From Butyrivibrio sp. VCD2006 (GTDB lineage: Bacteria > Bacillota > Clostridia > Lachnospirales > Lachnospiraceae), in contig NZ_AUIX01000021.1 in assembly GCF_000423925.1 (NCBI RefSeq), positions 44,707 to 108,706 of the forward strand: DNA of 64,000 bases, in the 5' to 3' direction. The notes beneath the pieces are model-generated. The model was given only the letters and a program-made list of their open reading frames with translations. It was not told the DNA's origin and did not search any database. The translations under genes were made by a program, and so were the position numbers. Numbering within the stretch: the first letter of the stretch is position 1; each line of letters opens with the position of its first letter. Below, piece by piece: positions 15,298 through 24,818 of this stretch.

Positions 15298-16101
15298 ATG
15301 TACGGATTAAAAAAAATGCTTATAAATGAGGAAGCAAGATTACTATCAATTAAGCAGATAGTTGATGGCAGGCTTAATGATGTACCCGATGGGTGCTTAA
15401 GAATAACATCATGTAGAAAACGAGTTCAATTTATGCATTGTACAGACAAGGACAACAAAAGCAAAATTCAAGGAAGTTATATAAAACAAGAGGATATAGC
15501 ACTTGCCAATCGTCTTGCTCAAAAAACATATGATCAAAAAGTTAAGAAAGTTGTTGATAGAAGACTTAAGCAGATAGAACGGATTAATAAAGAATACAAG
15601 GACGATGAAATATCCGAACTTTATGACAATCTTCATCCTATCAGAAAGGGGCTGATTAAGGCAGTTGAAGCACCATGGGAACAACGTTTGCAAGAATGGA
15701 AGAGTAAGCCTTATGTGGGAAAGGAATTTGCAGAAAATATTCCTATAATATATTCAAGAAAAGGCGAAAGAGTTCGCTCGAAATCTGAGAAGATACTCGC
15801 AGATACTTTCTATGATCTGGGAATTGAATATAAATATGAATGCCCTTTGAAACTTAAAGGCTTTGGGATTGTTTATCCTGATTTCACGATACTTCGTAGG
15901 AGAGATGGAAAAGAAATTTATTGGGAACATGATGGGAGAATGGATGATCCTGAATATGCAGAGAAAGCTGTCAGGAAGATTAATTCATACATTGCAAATG
16001 GAATATTGCCAGGAGACAAACTAATTATTTCTTATGAGACTTCAGGTGTTGTTCTTGATGATAGAATAATAAAAATGCTGATTGGGAAATATATTGTTTG
16101 A
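15298..16101 (+). CDS. PD-(D/E)XK-like nuclease of the hairpin-array element, copy B
   Basis: GAGGAG (15280-15285) precedes ATG 15298. The product is again 267 residues and keeps Glu164, Asp195 and Glu210 of the proposed nuclease core (SKSEKILAD, YPDFTILR, IYWEHDG). Substitutions relative to copy A are concentrated in the first 150 residues and are mostly conservative, so both copies appear to be maintained as functional genes. The coupled downstream frame of copy A is cut short here. No transposase, integrase or cas-like gene accompanies either copy. Confidence 0.7.
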   Translation: MYGLKKMLINEEARLLSIKQIVDGRLNDVPDGCLRITSCRKRVQFMHCTDKDNKSKIQGSYIKQEDIALANRLAQKTYDQKVKKVVDRRLKQIERINKEYKDDEISELYDNLHPIRKGLIKAVEAPWEQRLQEWKSKPYVGKEFAENIPIIYSRKGERVRSKSEKILADTFYDLGIEYKYECPLKLKGFGIVYPDFTILRRRDGKEIYWEHDGRMDDPEYAEKAVRKINSYIANGILPGDKLIISYETSGVVLDDRIIKMLIGKYIV

Positions 16102-16279
16102 GAATTCAATTATTATTCTGGTTCCATAGGTCATACCATAATAATTTATGCAAAATAGTGAGCAGAACAAAAAACATTCACCCATGATTTGAATGGGAAG
16201 ACATACCTATATGACGTTATGGAAATAAAAAAAGAAACGAGCAAGTTCTGTCAGGCTAAAACCCTGCCCCGGTGAAAAA

Positions 16280-16362
16280 CTCATTCCTTGGTGCTATCAT
16301 AAATGGGGCTGGTGAAGCTGTCAATAAAAGGAATGAGCTACCTTTTAATATGGTCAGGTAGC
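16280..16362 (+). other. Two adjacent hairpins in the 16102-16400 intergenic stretch
   Basis: CTCATTCCTT (16280-16289) pairs with AAGGAATGAG (16328-16337), and GCTACC (16337-16342) pairs with GGTAGC (16357-16362) immediately after. Neither is followed by a T run, so they are not ordinary terminators. They could be a small structured RNA or the upstream leader of the next short gene. The rest of 16102-16400 shows no gene. Confidence 0.4.
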
Positions 16363-16400
16363 ACTTGATCGTAGTAGAGGGGTATAGAAAGAGGTTTTAT

Positions 16401-16565
16401 ATGGGAAGTGTTTTTGATCAGGTTGAAAAGAATATGGATAACCTTGTAGATAATAATGCGGATTGGACTGTATCTGCTACAAAAGAAGAGATGGATTCTG
16501 CCAGGAAAGGTGATTTGACTCTCTATTTCTGGGATAAAGAAATCCCTAAGGAATCACTGAGCTGA
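16401..16565 (+). CDS. Hypothetical 54-residue acidic protein
   Basis: AGAGG (16390-16394) precedes ATG 16401. The product (MGSVFDQVEKNMDNLVDNNA, then SATKEEMDSARKGDLTLYFW) is acidic and helical at first, with no recognised domain. The following frame toward the GNAT gene is open in another phase from 16579, so this could be part of a broken larger gene. Confidence 0.4.
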   Translation: MGSVFDQVEKNMDNLVDNNADWTVSATKEEMDSARKGDLTLYFWDKEIPKESLS

Positions 16566-16656
16566 TGTTTGCGGTTAAGGCAAAGAAAAACTAAGTTTAG
16601 GCGTTGACTTAGCCCCAGGGGGCAGGAACGGGCTTATAATTGAGCTGACGAATGGC

Positions 16657-17160
16657 GTGCAATATGATTTTGAGCTTAGTCCGCTAAACAATGAAGAATG
16701 TACCATCTCGATCGTCAGGAAACCGGTAGAAAAGGAGATTGTTCACACACCGGAGGAATATGATTTTCCCGATTCACTTTATCAGGATCATTGGGAGGGT
16801 GCTGAAGCTTACGGCATTGTGAGCGATTCCGGGGATATGTTAGCCTGCATTGAAGTATGCCCTGAAGAGTGGTCCAACAGACTTCTTGTTACGGAACTAT
16901 GGGTGCATGATACGCTTCAGGGAAAAGGCATCGGAAAGATGCTGATGGATAAGGCAAAGGAAGTTGCTCAGCATCAAGGAAGGCGTGCCATCATCTTGGA
17001 AACGCAATCCTGCAATACAAACGCAATCGGATTCTATATTCATCAGGGTTTTGAACTGATCGGTTTTGATACTTGCTGCTATACAAACAATGACATTGGT
17101 CGCAGGGAAGTCAGGATTAATCTTGGATACTTTTTTCACAGAGAAGGACGAAGAAGATAG
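16657..17160 (+). CDS. GNAT family N-acetyltransferase, start uncertain
   Basis: The acetyl-CoA site is ELWVHDTLQGKGIGKMLMD (Q-G-K-G-I-G) followed by the diagnostic RRAIILETQSCNTNAIGFY and GFELIGFDTCCYTN, a type found in streptothricin-acetyltransferase-like GNATs. The start is unclear. GTG 16657 lacks a good binding site, and the frame is open back to 16579 with plausible coding (LIIELTNGVQYDF), so the true N terminus may be longer or lost. A further remnant (GGYINRRLFEMIEEAG) is readable at 17175-17225 before the next gene. Confidence 0.75.
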   Translation: MQYDFELSPLNNEECTISIVRKPVEKEIVHTPEEYDFPDSLYQDHWEGAEAYGIVSDSGDMLACIEVCPEEWSNRLLVTELWVHDTLQGKGIGKMLMDKAKEVAQHQGRRAIILETQSCNTNAIGFYIHQGFELIGFDTCCYTNNDIGRREVRINLGYFFHREGRRR

Positions 17161-17234
17161 GCTCTAAATCAAGCGGCGGCTACATCAATCGGCGACTTTT
17201 CGAGATGATTGAGGAGGCTGGTTAGAGGAGTGGT

Positions 17235-18449
17235 ATGATAACAATTTCTAAACAACAAGCCAGACAGTTTATTCTTTCAAAGCAGGGACTTATTGGGGAA
17301 TATCGATTTAAAGGAAAAGATGGAGCGTATGATTATGTCAGGCAGGCCGGATGTATTCAGTATGATCCGGTAGATGTCTGCGGGAAAAATGCTGAACTGA
17401 CCTTACAATCGCGTGTTAAGGGGTTCAAAAAATCTATGCTTCAGGAACTCCTATATGTTGACAGGAAATTGATTGATTACGCGGATAAGGAGCTCTCAAT
17501 ATGGCCTACAGAGGACTGGCCGTATTTTTCTCCCTATAGGGAAAGAAGCCTTGAACTTGGGAGAAGCTTTGATGGATTAGAGGAGCTTAAGACACAGGCC
17601 AGGGAGTATATTGATGAAAATGGTCCGGTTTCAAGCGACTTACTTCCAATGGAAGGAGAAATATACTGGCATTCATCAATGCATTGGAGCGGTAACTGGC
17701 ATAAGAAATCTGCTGCAGCAAGATCTGTTCTTGAGCAGCTTTATACTGATGGAGAACTTATCATTCACCATAAAAAAGGAAGTCGTAAGTTCTATGATCT
17801 CACAAAGAAATATTTGCCTGAATCTATTTTGGATGCAGAGAATCCATGTGTGGATGAGGAGAGCTTTATTTGCTGGCGGGTACTTAGGAGAATCGGTGCG
17901 GTCGGCCTTCTTTGGGACAAGAACAGTACAGCACTTCTTGGGATTAACATAAATGCTGAAATGCGAAAAAAGATACTGCAAAGGCTTATGAACGAAGGCA
18001 AAATCTGCCCGGTTATGGTTGAGGGTTTGAAAACAACATTCTACTATCTTTTTTCTGACGCCGCCCTGATGAAACAAGTAATTGAAGGAAGTGCAGACTT
18101 AAAGCCCAGGATGTCATTTATAGCTCCTCTAGATCCTCTTATGTGGGACAAGTCATTGATACTTTCACTGTGGAATTTTCAGTACTCCTGGGAAATATAC
18201 ACTCCGGCAGTAAAGCGTAAGTATGGTTATTACACACTGCCTATTCTTTTTGGAGAACAATTCGTCGGAAGGATTGAGGCTATTCCTGATCGAAAAAATA
18301 AGATTTTATGTGTAAAAGGACTATGGTGGGAGCAGGGAATCCGGAAAACCAAAAAGCTGGATGCAGCACTTCAAAGGACACTGAGAGCATTTGCCAAGTT
18401 TAACGACTGTGTATTTGAAGAAGGGAAAAACAGGTCTATTTCTGTGTAA
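17235..18449 (+). CDS. YcaQ/AlkZ-like winged-helix DNA glycosylase family protein
   Basis: The 404-residue protein belongs to the HTH_42 family (YcaQ, AlkZ/Ybp7921) of glycosylases that remove alkylated or cross-linked bases. Residues 38-46, IQYDPVDVC, contain Q-x-D, the QxD/QxQ catalytic motif of this family. Three winged-helix-like segments and the C-terminal WWEQGIRKTKKLDAALQRTL are consistent. AGAGGAG lies 8 bases before ATG 17235. In antibiotic producers such genes give self-resistance to DNA cross-linking agents; here the neighbours are acetyltransferases and a kinase, with no biosynthetic genes seen. Confidence 0.8.
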   Translation: MITISKQQARQFILSKQGLIGEYRFKGKDGAYDYVRQAGCIQYDPVDVCGKNAELTLQSRVKGFKKSMLQELLYVDRKLIDYADKELSIWPTEDWPYFSPYRERSLELGRSFDGLEELKTQAREYIDENGPVSSDLLPMEGEIYWHSSMHWSGNWHKKSAAARSVLEQLYTDGELIIHHKKGSRKFYDLTKKYLPESILDAENPCVDEESFICWRVLRRIGAVGLLWDKNSTALLGININAEMRKKILQRLMNEGKICPVMVEGLKTTFYYLFSDAALMKQVIEGSADLKPRMSFIAPLDPLMWDKSLILSLWNFQYSWEIYTPAVKRKYGYYTLPILFGEQFVGRIEAIPDRKNKILCVKGLWWEQGIRKTKKLDAALQRTLRAFAKFNDCVFEEGKNRSISV

Positions 18450-18541
18450 GGGAGGGCTTGTTTTTATTTGCGTGTTAGGCTAAATACAAAAGATAAATAC
18501 TTTGGTTAATAAAACGACTTGAAATAAAAGGACGGTAGATC

Positions 18542-18991
18542 ATGAATATTAATTTTACTAAGAAAAGCATACGGTCAGCGGATGCCAAGATTATGATAAA
18601 CAGGCTTAATATGGCGCTTAAGGACATATTGGGGCATGATGGGACAGCGCATGTTTCTTACGGTGATTTTGAGGATGATAAAGCTTTTTTTCTCATAGGC
18701 TATGACAAGGAAAAGCCTGTTTGCTGTGCGGGCCTTAGAAGGATTGATGATGAAACAGGTGAGATCAAGCGCGTCTATGCGGATCATAACAAGGATGGAT
18801 TAGGTGCGAAGCTGATGGAGGCCATGGAGAACCGTGCAGCGGAAGCAGGTTATAGTCATCTGGTACTTGAGTGCCGCGAAGGGAATGGTCATGCCATCAG
18901 TTTTTACAGAAAGCATGGCTATTCCACATGCAAGAACTATCCGCCCTATGAAAAGGAAGAGGATGCAGTATGCCTGGAAAAATGGATTTAA
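18542..18991 (+). CDS. GNAT family N-acetyltransferase
   Basis: A 149-residue single-domain GNAT: EIKRVYADHNKDGLGAKLMEAM is the acetyl-CoA loop region (residues about 74-94) and HLVLECREGNGHAISFYRKHGY is the C-terminal block. A GGACGG site precedes ATG 18542. The substrate is unknown. Confidence 0.85.
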   Translation: MNINFTKKSIRSADAKIMINRLNMALKDILGHDGTAHVSYGDFEDDKAFFLIGYDKEKPVCCAGLRRIDDETGEIKRVYADHNKDGLGAKLMEAMENRAAEAGYSHLVLECREGNGHAISFYRKHGYSTCKNYPPYEKEEDAVCLEKWI

Positions 18992-19142
18992 AGACACATA
19001 CAACAAACTATTACAACCGGAGTTTTTTGAATAATATATCTCAAAGTAATACCAATAGACTTAAAAGGCTGTTATAGTGAGATACAGCGTTAAGATTGAG
19101 ATTTAAAAAAGACATAATTAAAAGACAACCGGGAGAGAAAAA

Positions 19143-20171
19143 ATGGCACTTGAAAAGAGTGTTCTGAATAATGAAAAGATGAGTCTGATACTCCGTGATG
19201 AATATGGACTACATCTCATAAAGAATAAAAATCTGGCATTAGGATCAGCTAATTGCTATAAGGTTCAATGTGAAGAGGGAGATTTCTTTTTTAAAGAGTA
19301 TCAAAGTGATTTCACCCCTGACATGGTTTGCCGTGAAGCAGATATTACAGCATACCTTATATCTAAAGATTTTCCTGTTGCTGAATTTGTTAAAACAAAG
19401 GATGGAAATAGCTGCATTGTATATGAAGGTCATGTGATCAGTGTTCAGAATTTCATAGAAGGAAAATCATATCTAAACGATCTTCCCCATTCAATTCTGA
19501 TCCAAAGTGCCAAGTACCTTGGCAAACTCCATATGCTTCTTAAGGATTATCCCATGGAAAAGACCATGGATTACAACTGGGCAAAAGGCTTCTCAAATGA
19601 AGCAATTTCGCAGAAGTTCAACAGGCTCTTGTCTTCTTTGGATGAAAATAAGACAGATCCCAATTATGAAAGAATACGGGATGATCTAATATTCAAAAAG
19701 AAACTACTGGAGTCCATAGATGCCTGGAAAGAATATTTTAAAGAAGTAACATATACGTCCACTCATGGTGACTACACTGCATGCCAGTTAATCTGTGATG
19801 AAGATAATATAAAGGCAGTAATAGACTTTTCATCAGCGGGATGCATACCGGCGGTCTGGGAGATAATGAGATCATATATCCAGTCCGGAGGAGTGAGCCG
19901 CGATGGATCTGATTTTGACATTGAAGATTTTACTTTATATGTCAAAGAATATATGAAATATGCACCGCTTACAAAAAAGGATTTGGAGGCGATGCCATAT
20001 ATCTATCTTTTTCAGCTTTCGCAAAGTAGCTACGGATATAAGGAGTACCTGATCACAAAGTCGGAAAATAAAGAGACACTTTTGGACTTTGCGTTTTGGC
20101 GTACAGGTATCTGCAGGGAGATATATCAAAAGGCTAATAGAATATCGGAGATATTATTGATGAATTACTAA
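19143..20171 (+). CDS. Aminoglycoside phosphotransferase/choline-kinase-like protein
   Basis: The 342-residue protein has a kinase-like fold: an N-lobe Lys in FFFKEYQ (about residue 51), the catalytic loop STHGDYTACQLIC (Brenner motif HGD...; Asp about 208) and the metal-binding AVIDFSSAG about 20 residues later. This is the APH/CotS/HSK2-type family that phosphorylates small-molecule hydroxyls. GGGAGAG precedes ATG 19143. It may confer drug resistance or act on a metabolite such as homoserine or spore-coat components. Its last codons already form part of the long palindrome. Confidence 0.8.
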   Translation: MALEKSVLNNEKMSLILRDEYGLHLIKNKNLALGSANCYKVQCEEGDFFFKEYQSDFTPDMVCREADITAYLISKDFPVAEFVKTKDGNSCIVYEGHVISVQNFIEGKSYLNDLPHSILIQSAKYLGKLHMLLKDYPMEKTMDYNWAKGFSNEAISQKFNRLLSSLDENKTDPNYERIRDDLIFKKKLLESIDAWKEYFKEVTYTSTHGDYTACQLICDEDNIKAVIDFSSAGCIPAVWEIMRSYIQSGGVSRDGSDFDIEDFTLYVKEYMKYAPLTKKDLEAMPYIYLFQLSQSSYGYKEYLITKSENKETLLDFAFWRTGICREIYQKANRISEILLMNY

Positions 20172-20722
20172 AACTTTCCATACCCGAAAGGGCACTATGC
20201 ATTGGCCCCTTTTGGTATTTTGACAATATCAATGTCTCTGGGGCACCGAACAGGCTTATTTCTTACTTTCGTGCCTTATAACATTCCAAAATCTGCCTAT
20301 GTTTATAAGCATGTGTGATTTTGCATAACTCATAATTTTCAGGCGATGGCGCTGAGAGTACCTGCCGTATACGTTTCCTATAGCTGAGAGATGATTTTTC
20401 TTATGCCCATAAACATTTATTGTGCGCGCGAAGAAAACCTATTTTTTTCGTAGCGCGCGATAAACAATGAATGTATGGGCATTAGAAAAATCTCTTGAAG
20501 ATAATGGGAACGTATACGGCAGGTACTCTCAGCGCCATCGCCTGAAAATCACTCAAACATGTTGCAAAATCACACATATAAACATAGACAGATTTTGGAA
20601 TTTCGGCATAGAAAGTAAGAAATAAGCCTGTTCGGTGCCCCAGAGACAAAAACATTTGAAGATATCCAAAAGAGGCCAAGGCTTAGAGCTCTTTCGGGTA
20701 TGGGAAGTTTTAGTGAATTAGT
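20161..20722. repeat. Very long imperfect inverted repeat (two arms of about 270 bp)
   Basis: The reverse complement of 20455-20722 aligns along its whole length with 20161-20440. Shared blocks include CATACCCGAAAG, CTCTGGGGCACCGAACAGGC, TTATTTCTTACTTTC, ATTCCAAAATCTG, TATGTTTATA, TGTGTGATTTTGCA, TTTTCAGGCGATGGCGCTGA, GAGTACCTGCCGTATACGTT, ATGCCCATA and GCGCGCG. A few bases near 20443-20447 remain as loop. The arms differ by scattered substitutions and short indels (roughly 80-85% alike by eye). No gene is supported inside; a 65-codon reverse frame is only the complement of one arm. No transposase is present. Confidence 0.85.
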
Positions 20723-20759
20723 ATAAAGTGTTCGGCTTCGAACACTTTATACTTTTTTT
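20720..20759 (+). terminator. Strong rho-independent terminator at the palindrome's right edge
   Basis: AGTATAAAGTGTTCG pairs perfectly with CGAACACTTTATACT over a GCTT loop, followed by seven T. It separates the palindrome from the PAP2 gene. Confidence 0.85.
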
Positions 20760-20866
20760 ACAAAATAAATTAACGTTAAATGGTAAAATGATACTGAATT
20801 GCATGTCTCCAAAAGCACATGAAAATGTGATTTTTGGAGAAAAAACAACTTATGAGGAGGAAAAAC

Positions 20867-21814
20867 ATGGATATTCAGTATTTGTTATGGCTACAGGAGA
20901 TTAGAAATGCCACCGGGGGAGTGTTTGATGAGTTTTTCAACGCGCTGTCAAAATTTGCGGTGGACATAATGCCGTTTTTACCATTTGTAGTTTTCTGGGG
21001 CGCTGATAAGAAATGGGGATATAGATTTATAACAACATGGGGAATCGGTGAGATAATAAACGGTATCATTAAGTTGACGGTATGTGCATACAGGCCGTGG
21101 ATACGATCTGATCTGATAGAGCCGGCGGGGGATTCGAAGACGGCAGCGACAGGCTATTCGTTTCCAAGTGGTCATACCCTGGTTGCCACGGTAACTTATG
21201 GAACTACTATTGTATGGCAAAAAGATAAACGAAGATGGCTTGCGATTCTGTGCGGAGTACTGATTCTCCTGACGGGTTTTTCCAGGAACTTCCTGGGAGT
21301 ACATACGCCGCAGGATGTTATTGTCGGATTCTGTGAGTCGGTTGTAATTATTATTGTAGTCGGTATTGTTCAGAAAAAAGTCGAAGGAAATGAGAGGGTA
21401 ATCGATATCCTCACTCTTGTCGGAATAATTGCTGTAGTGGGGACACTGCTTTACATTCTTTTTAAACCTTATCCCATGGATTATGTTGATGGACAGCTTC
21501 TGGTTGATCCTCAGAAAATGATGAATGATTCGTTCAAGGCCTGTGGCGCATTTCTGGGATTCATGATTGGAAGCTATTGCGACAGACATTATTTGAAATA
21601 TGAAATTCCTGTAGGTGCGCCGGAACTTCCGATTCTGACATGTACCGGTGCTGCGATCATGTTCGGATGGAAGGAATTCTTTGCACCGGCAACTATTGTT
21701 GCGGCATTTGGAAGTCACTGGGGGAACATGATAGCCCGTGGGCTAATGGTGCTTTTTGCAATGTGTATATGGCCAATGTTTATCACTAAGACCTGTTCTG
21801 AAAGAAACCATTAA
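20867..21814 (+). CDS. PAP2-superfamily membrane phosphatase
   Basis: AGGAGG (20855-20860) fixes ATG 20867 (315 residues). The three PAP2 motifs are present: KLTVCAYRPWI (residues about 63-73), YSFPSGHT (about 99-106) and SRNFLGVHTPQDV (about 139-151), within five or more membrane helices. It dephosphorylates lipid phosphates such as phosphatidate or undecaprenyl pyrophosphate. The chain carries about 120 extra C-terminal residues with more helices. It is 22 bases upstream of a hybrid histidine kinase, so the two are probably co-transcribed. Confidence 0.88.
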   Translation: MDIQYLLWLQEIRNATGGVFDEFFNALSKFAVDIMPFLPFVVFWGADKKWGYRFITTWGIGEIINGIIKLTVCAYRPWIRSDLIEPAGDSKTAATGYSFPSGHTLVATVTYGTTIVWQKDKRRWLAILCGVLILLTGFSRNFLGVHTPQDVIVGFCESVVIIIVVGIVQKKVEGNERVIDILTLVGIIAVVGTLLYILFKPYPMDYVDGQLLVDPQKMMNDSFKACGAFLGFMIGSYCDRHYLKYEIPVGAPELPILTCTGAAIMFGWKEFFAPATIVAAFGSHWGNMIARGLMVLFAMCIWPMFITKTCSERNH

Positions 21815-21836
21815 GTAAAAGGCGGAGGGCCGAGCT

Positions 21837-24818
21837 ATGCTGGGATTCGGAGTGGATAAATATAAAAAATCTACGGTGATTGCGGTTATTATTATTGGTG
21901 TAATCGTCCTGATCACGTTAGCGTCGCTCTGCATAATTACAGCTGTGTATGGCGAATATATGTATTTTGATCTCGGAACATTCGGCATAGCTTTCTTTAT
22001 ATGGCCCTTTCTGCTTATAGCTGGATTATATGGTTATCTGATTTCTTTGATTGTTTTTCTTATTTCCTTTTGTATTACGCTGTTTTACAACATGGACAGA
22101 GCATATACAATGTCAATCTATCTTGTTGCAATGCTTTGCTTTGCTCTTTTTGGACAGTATCACTGGTTCAGTTCCTTAAAGAAAACAGCACTGGTTGCCA
22201 CTCTTACTTTGCTACTCACATCTATTACTGAGTTTGCTTGTCTTGCCATAATTGGGTCAAGTGATTATGAATTTGAGGTTTTGAAGAATTATGGTGATTT
22301 CCTTATCAGAGAATCCGTCGGGATTATCATTATGGCATTCCTATTGTACTTATACTTTACAAAGGCCCCGGAACACTGGAAATATCCTTTCCCTATAGCT
22401 GTAGCATATACAGGATTTTACAAGGAAGATAAGGATTTTCAGAGGGGACTTAGGAAAACAAGAATAAGTGTCAAGATAAGTGCAATCATAATAGCTGTTG
22501 AAGTAATGCTCGGAATTTTTGTGGCCATATTTATGATTGTTCTTTTCCCGGACACCAGAGAAATGTTTGTAGGTGCCATGCATAAGGGAGAAGTGCTTAA
22601 GGATATTGGTGGAAATATGACCGAGGAGGAGCTTGCGCATCGATTTGAAAATGTTCAATACAGTTTAAATGCAAAAGCTGTAAGCTACGATCTTAAGATG
22701 CTGATTCTTGTGCTCTGTGCAGGTGTACCTATGGCCGGAATCGCAAACTTTTTTATAAAGGTTACAATAGGAACACCTCTTGGTAATATATCTGATTTTA
22801 TGAAGGAATATGCCGAAGCGGATGATGATAAAAAAATTGAAGTAGGCCGCAAGGCAAGTCAGATAAAAATTAAGACTAACGATGAAATACGCGTTGTTCA
22901 TGAATCAATTAAGGAAACGGTTCTGGCGATCGAGAATTACATAAATCATATAAACGAGGAGTATGAGCTTGAAAAAGAGCTTGAGGTTGCAAAGCAATCC
23001 TCGGAGGCAAAATCAGCTTTCCTTTCAAATATGTCCCATGAGATAAGGACTCCCATCAATGCCGTTCTTGGTCTTAATGAGATGATACTTCGCGAGAGTC
23101 ATGAGGACCAGATACTGGAATATGCAAGCAGTGTAAAAAGTGCCGGCAATTCCCTTCTGGGAATCATCAATGACATTCTCGATTTTTCAAAGATAGAAGC
23201 CGGAAAAATGGAGATCCTGCCTGTGGAGTATCACCTGAGTTCAACTATAAATGACCTCGTAAATGTCATCGCTGTAAAAGCAAAAGACAAGGGAATAGAA
23301 CTTAAGATGAATATAGACAGCACGCTTCCGACAAAACTTATCGGAGATGAGATAAGGATTAAGCAGTGCGCGACAAACGTTCTTTCCAATGCCGTTAAGT
23401 ATACTGAGGAGGGCAGCATCACTCTTAACGTCACCTATCGAAAGGCCGACGAAGACAGTATTTACTTGAGGTTCCAGGTTATAGACACCGGAATAGGAAT
23501 AAAGGAAGAAGATCTTGAAAAGCTGTACTCTCCTTTTGAAAGAATAGAAGAGGCTCGCAATCGTTCCATCGAAGGAACAGGCCTTGGAATGAGTATAGTA
23601 AAAAAGCTCCTTTCTCTTATGGATTCCAGACTTGAAGTAAAGAGTGTCTATGGAGAGGGATCGGACTTTTCATTCGAAGTAAAGCAGCAGGTTGCAAGCT
23701 GGGAAGAGCTTGGGGATTTTAAGGAAAAATACAAGGAGTTTCTTGGAAGTCAGAAGAGTTATCATGAGAGCTTTACAGCGCCTGATGCTCAGATCCTCGT
23801 GGTTGATGATACGCCCATAAATCTCACTGTAGTCAAAGGCTTTTTGAAGCTTACAAAGATTCAGATCGATACAGCGGAAAGCGGATTTGAAACTTTGGAG
23901 ATGGTGAAGAAAAAGAAATATGATGTGATTTTTATCGACCACAGAATGCCTGAGATGGATGGTATAGAGACCCTGGAAGCTCTAAAGGATATGCCGGATA
24001 ATTTATCTTTGGATGCTCCATGCATAGCACTTACTGCCAATGCCGGAGAAGGTGCAAGGGAAGAGTATATCTCTCGCGGCTTTATGGATTACCTTGCTAA
24101 GCCTCTTAACGGCGAGCTTTTAGAGAAGATGCTTATTGAATATCTTCCTCCCGAGAAGGTATTCATTACAACCGGCGAAGCCTATGCTAGTGAAGCTTCT
24201 GAAGCAGATGACGGAGAGGGCGGCAAGAAAGACGGTAAAGAAAGTGACTTGGAGCTTCTTAGTAAACTGCAGGGAATAGATCTTGCCATGGCAGAGAAAA
24301 ACTGCGGAAGCACCGAACTCTTAAAGGAAGTTGTAAAAGAATTCCTTATCTCAATTGATCCTAAGGCGGACAGTATTGAGAAATTCGCAAAAGAAAAAGA
24401 CTACAGGAATTATACCGTGAATGTTCATGCTCTTAAGAGCTCTGCAAGGCTTATCGGAGCCATGGAATTATCAGAGATGGCTGCGCACCTTGAGGATAGC
24501 GGCAACGCTGAGGATGAAAACGAGATCATGGAAAAGACGCCGCAGCTTCTTGAACTTTTTAGAAGCTATAACGAAAAACTGGCGGCAATAAATCCTGAGT
24601 CAAATGATGAGGAGCTTCCCGAGATTTCTCCTGATGAAATTGAAGGTGCATTTTCGGATATGAAGGAACTTCTGGAGGCTTTTGATTTTGATACGGCAGA
24701 TGGAATCATGAGTATGCTTTCAGGTTATAAAATACCGGGGGAGTACAAGGAAAAATATGATAAGGTCAGACAGCTTATGGCAGCTGTTGACAGAGATGAA
24801 TTGCTTAAACTTCTTTAA
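21837..24818 (+). CDS. Hybrid sensor histidine kinase with receiver and HPt domains
   Basis: The 993-residue protein starts with about six to seven membrane helices (residues 12-190) and two more near 215-240 and 285-305, then a coiled coil. HisKA is at FLSNMSHEIRTPINAVLGL (His401). The HATPase domain has N-box NVLSNAVKY, DTGIGIKEED and GTGLGMSIVKKLL (about 520-620). The receiver domain begins LVVDDTPIN, with phospho-acceptor Asp701 in FIDHRMPEMDG. The C-terminal HPt has His864 in VHALKSSARLIGAMEL. The whole phosphorelay is thus in one chain, so the final partner is a separate regulator not seen here. GGCGGAGGG precedes ATG 21837. Confidence 0.92.
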   Translation: MLGFGVDKYKKSTVIAVIIIGVIVLITLASLCIITAVYGEYMYFDLGTFGIAFFIWPFLLIAGLYGYLISLIVFLISFCITLFYNMDRAYTMSIYLVAMLCFALFGQYHWFSSLKKTALVATLTLLLTSITEFACLAIIGSSDYEFEVLKNYGDFLIRESVGIIIMAFLLYLYFTKAPEHWKYPFPIAVAYTGFYKEDKDFQRGLRKTRISVKISAIIIAVEVMLGIFVAIFMIVLFPDTREMFVGAMHKGEVLKDIGGNMTEEELAHRFENVQYSLNAKAVSYDLKMLILVLCAGVPMAGIANFFIKVTIGTPLGNISDFMKEYAEADDDKKIEVGRKASQIKIKTNDEIRVVHESIKETVLAIENYINHINEEYELEKELEVAKQSSEAKSAFLSNMSHEIRTPINAVLGLNEMILRESHEDQILEYASSVKSAGNSLLGIINDILDFSKIEAGKMEILPVEYHLSSTINDLVNVIAVKAKDKGIELKMNIDSTLPTKLIGDEIRIKQCATNVLSNAVKYTEEGSITLNVTYRKADEDSIYLRFQVIDTGIGIKEEDLEKLYSPFERIEEARNRSIEGTGLGMSIVKKLLSLMDSRLEVKSVYGEGSDFSFEVKQQVASWEELGDFKEKYKEFLGSQKSYHESFTAPDAQILVVDDTPINLTVVKGFLKLTKIQIDTAESGFETLEMVKKKKYDVIFIDHRMPEMDGIETLEALKDMPDNLSLDAPCIALTANAGEGAREEYISRGFMDYLAKPLNGELLEKMLIEYLPPEKVFITTGEAYASEASEADDGEGGKKDGKESDLELLSKLQGIDLAMAEKNCGSTELLKEVVKEFLISIDPKADSIEKFAKEKDYRNYTVNVHALKSSARLIGAMELSEMAAHLEDSGNAEDENEIMEKTPQLLELFRSYNEKLAAINPESNDEELPEISPDEIEGAFSDMKELLEAFDFDTADGIMSMLSGYKIPGEYKEKYDKVRQLMAAVDRDELLKLL

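Noticed and set aside
20482..20679. A 65-codon reverse-strand frame in the long palindrome
   Set aside because: It lies wholly in one arm, its complement exists in the other arm with stops, and no binding site precedes it.
20161..20722. The long palindrome as an assembly artefact
   Set aside because: The arms differ by many substitutions and small indels, and the loop is well defined, which a folded-back read or chimera would not give.
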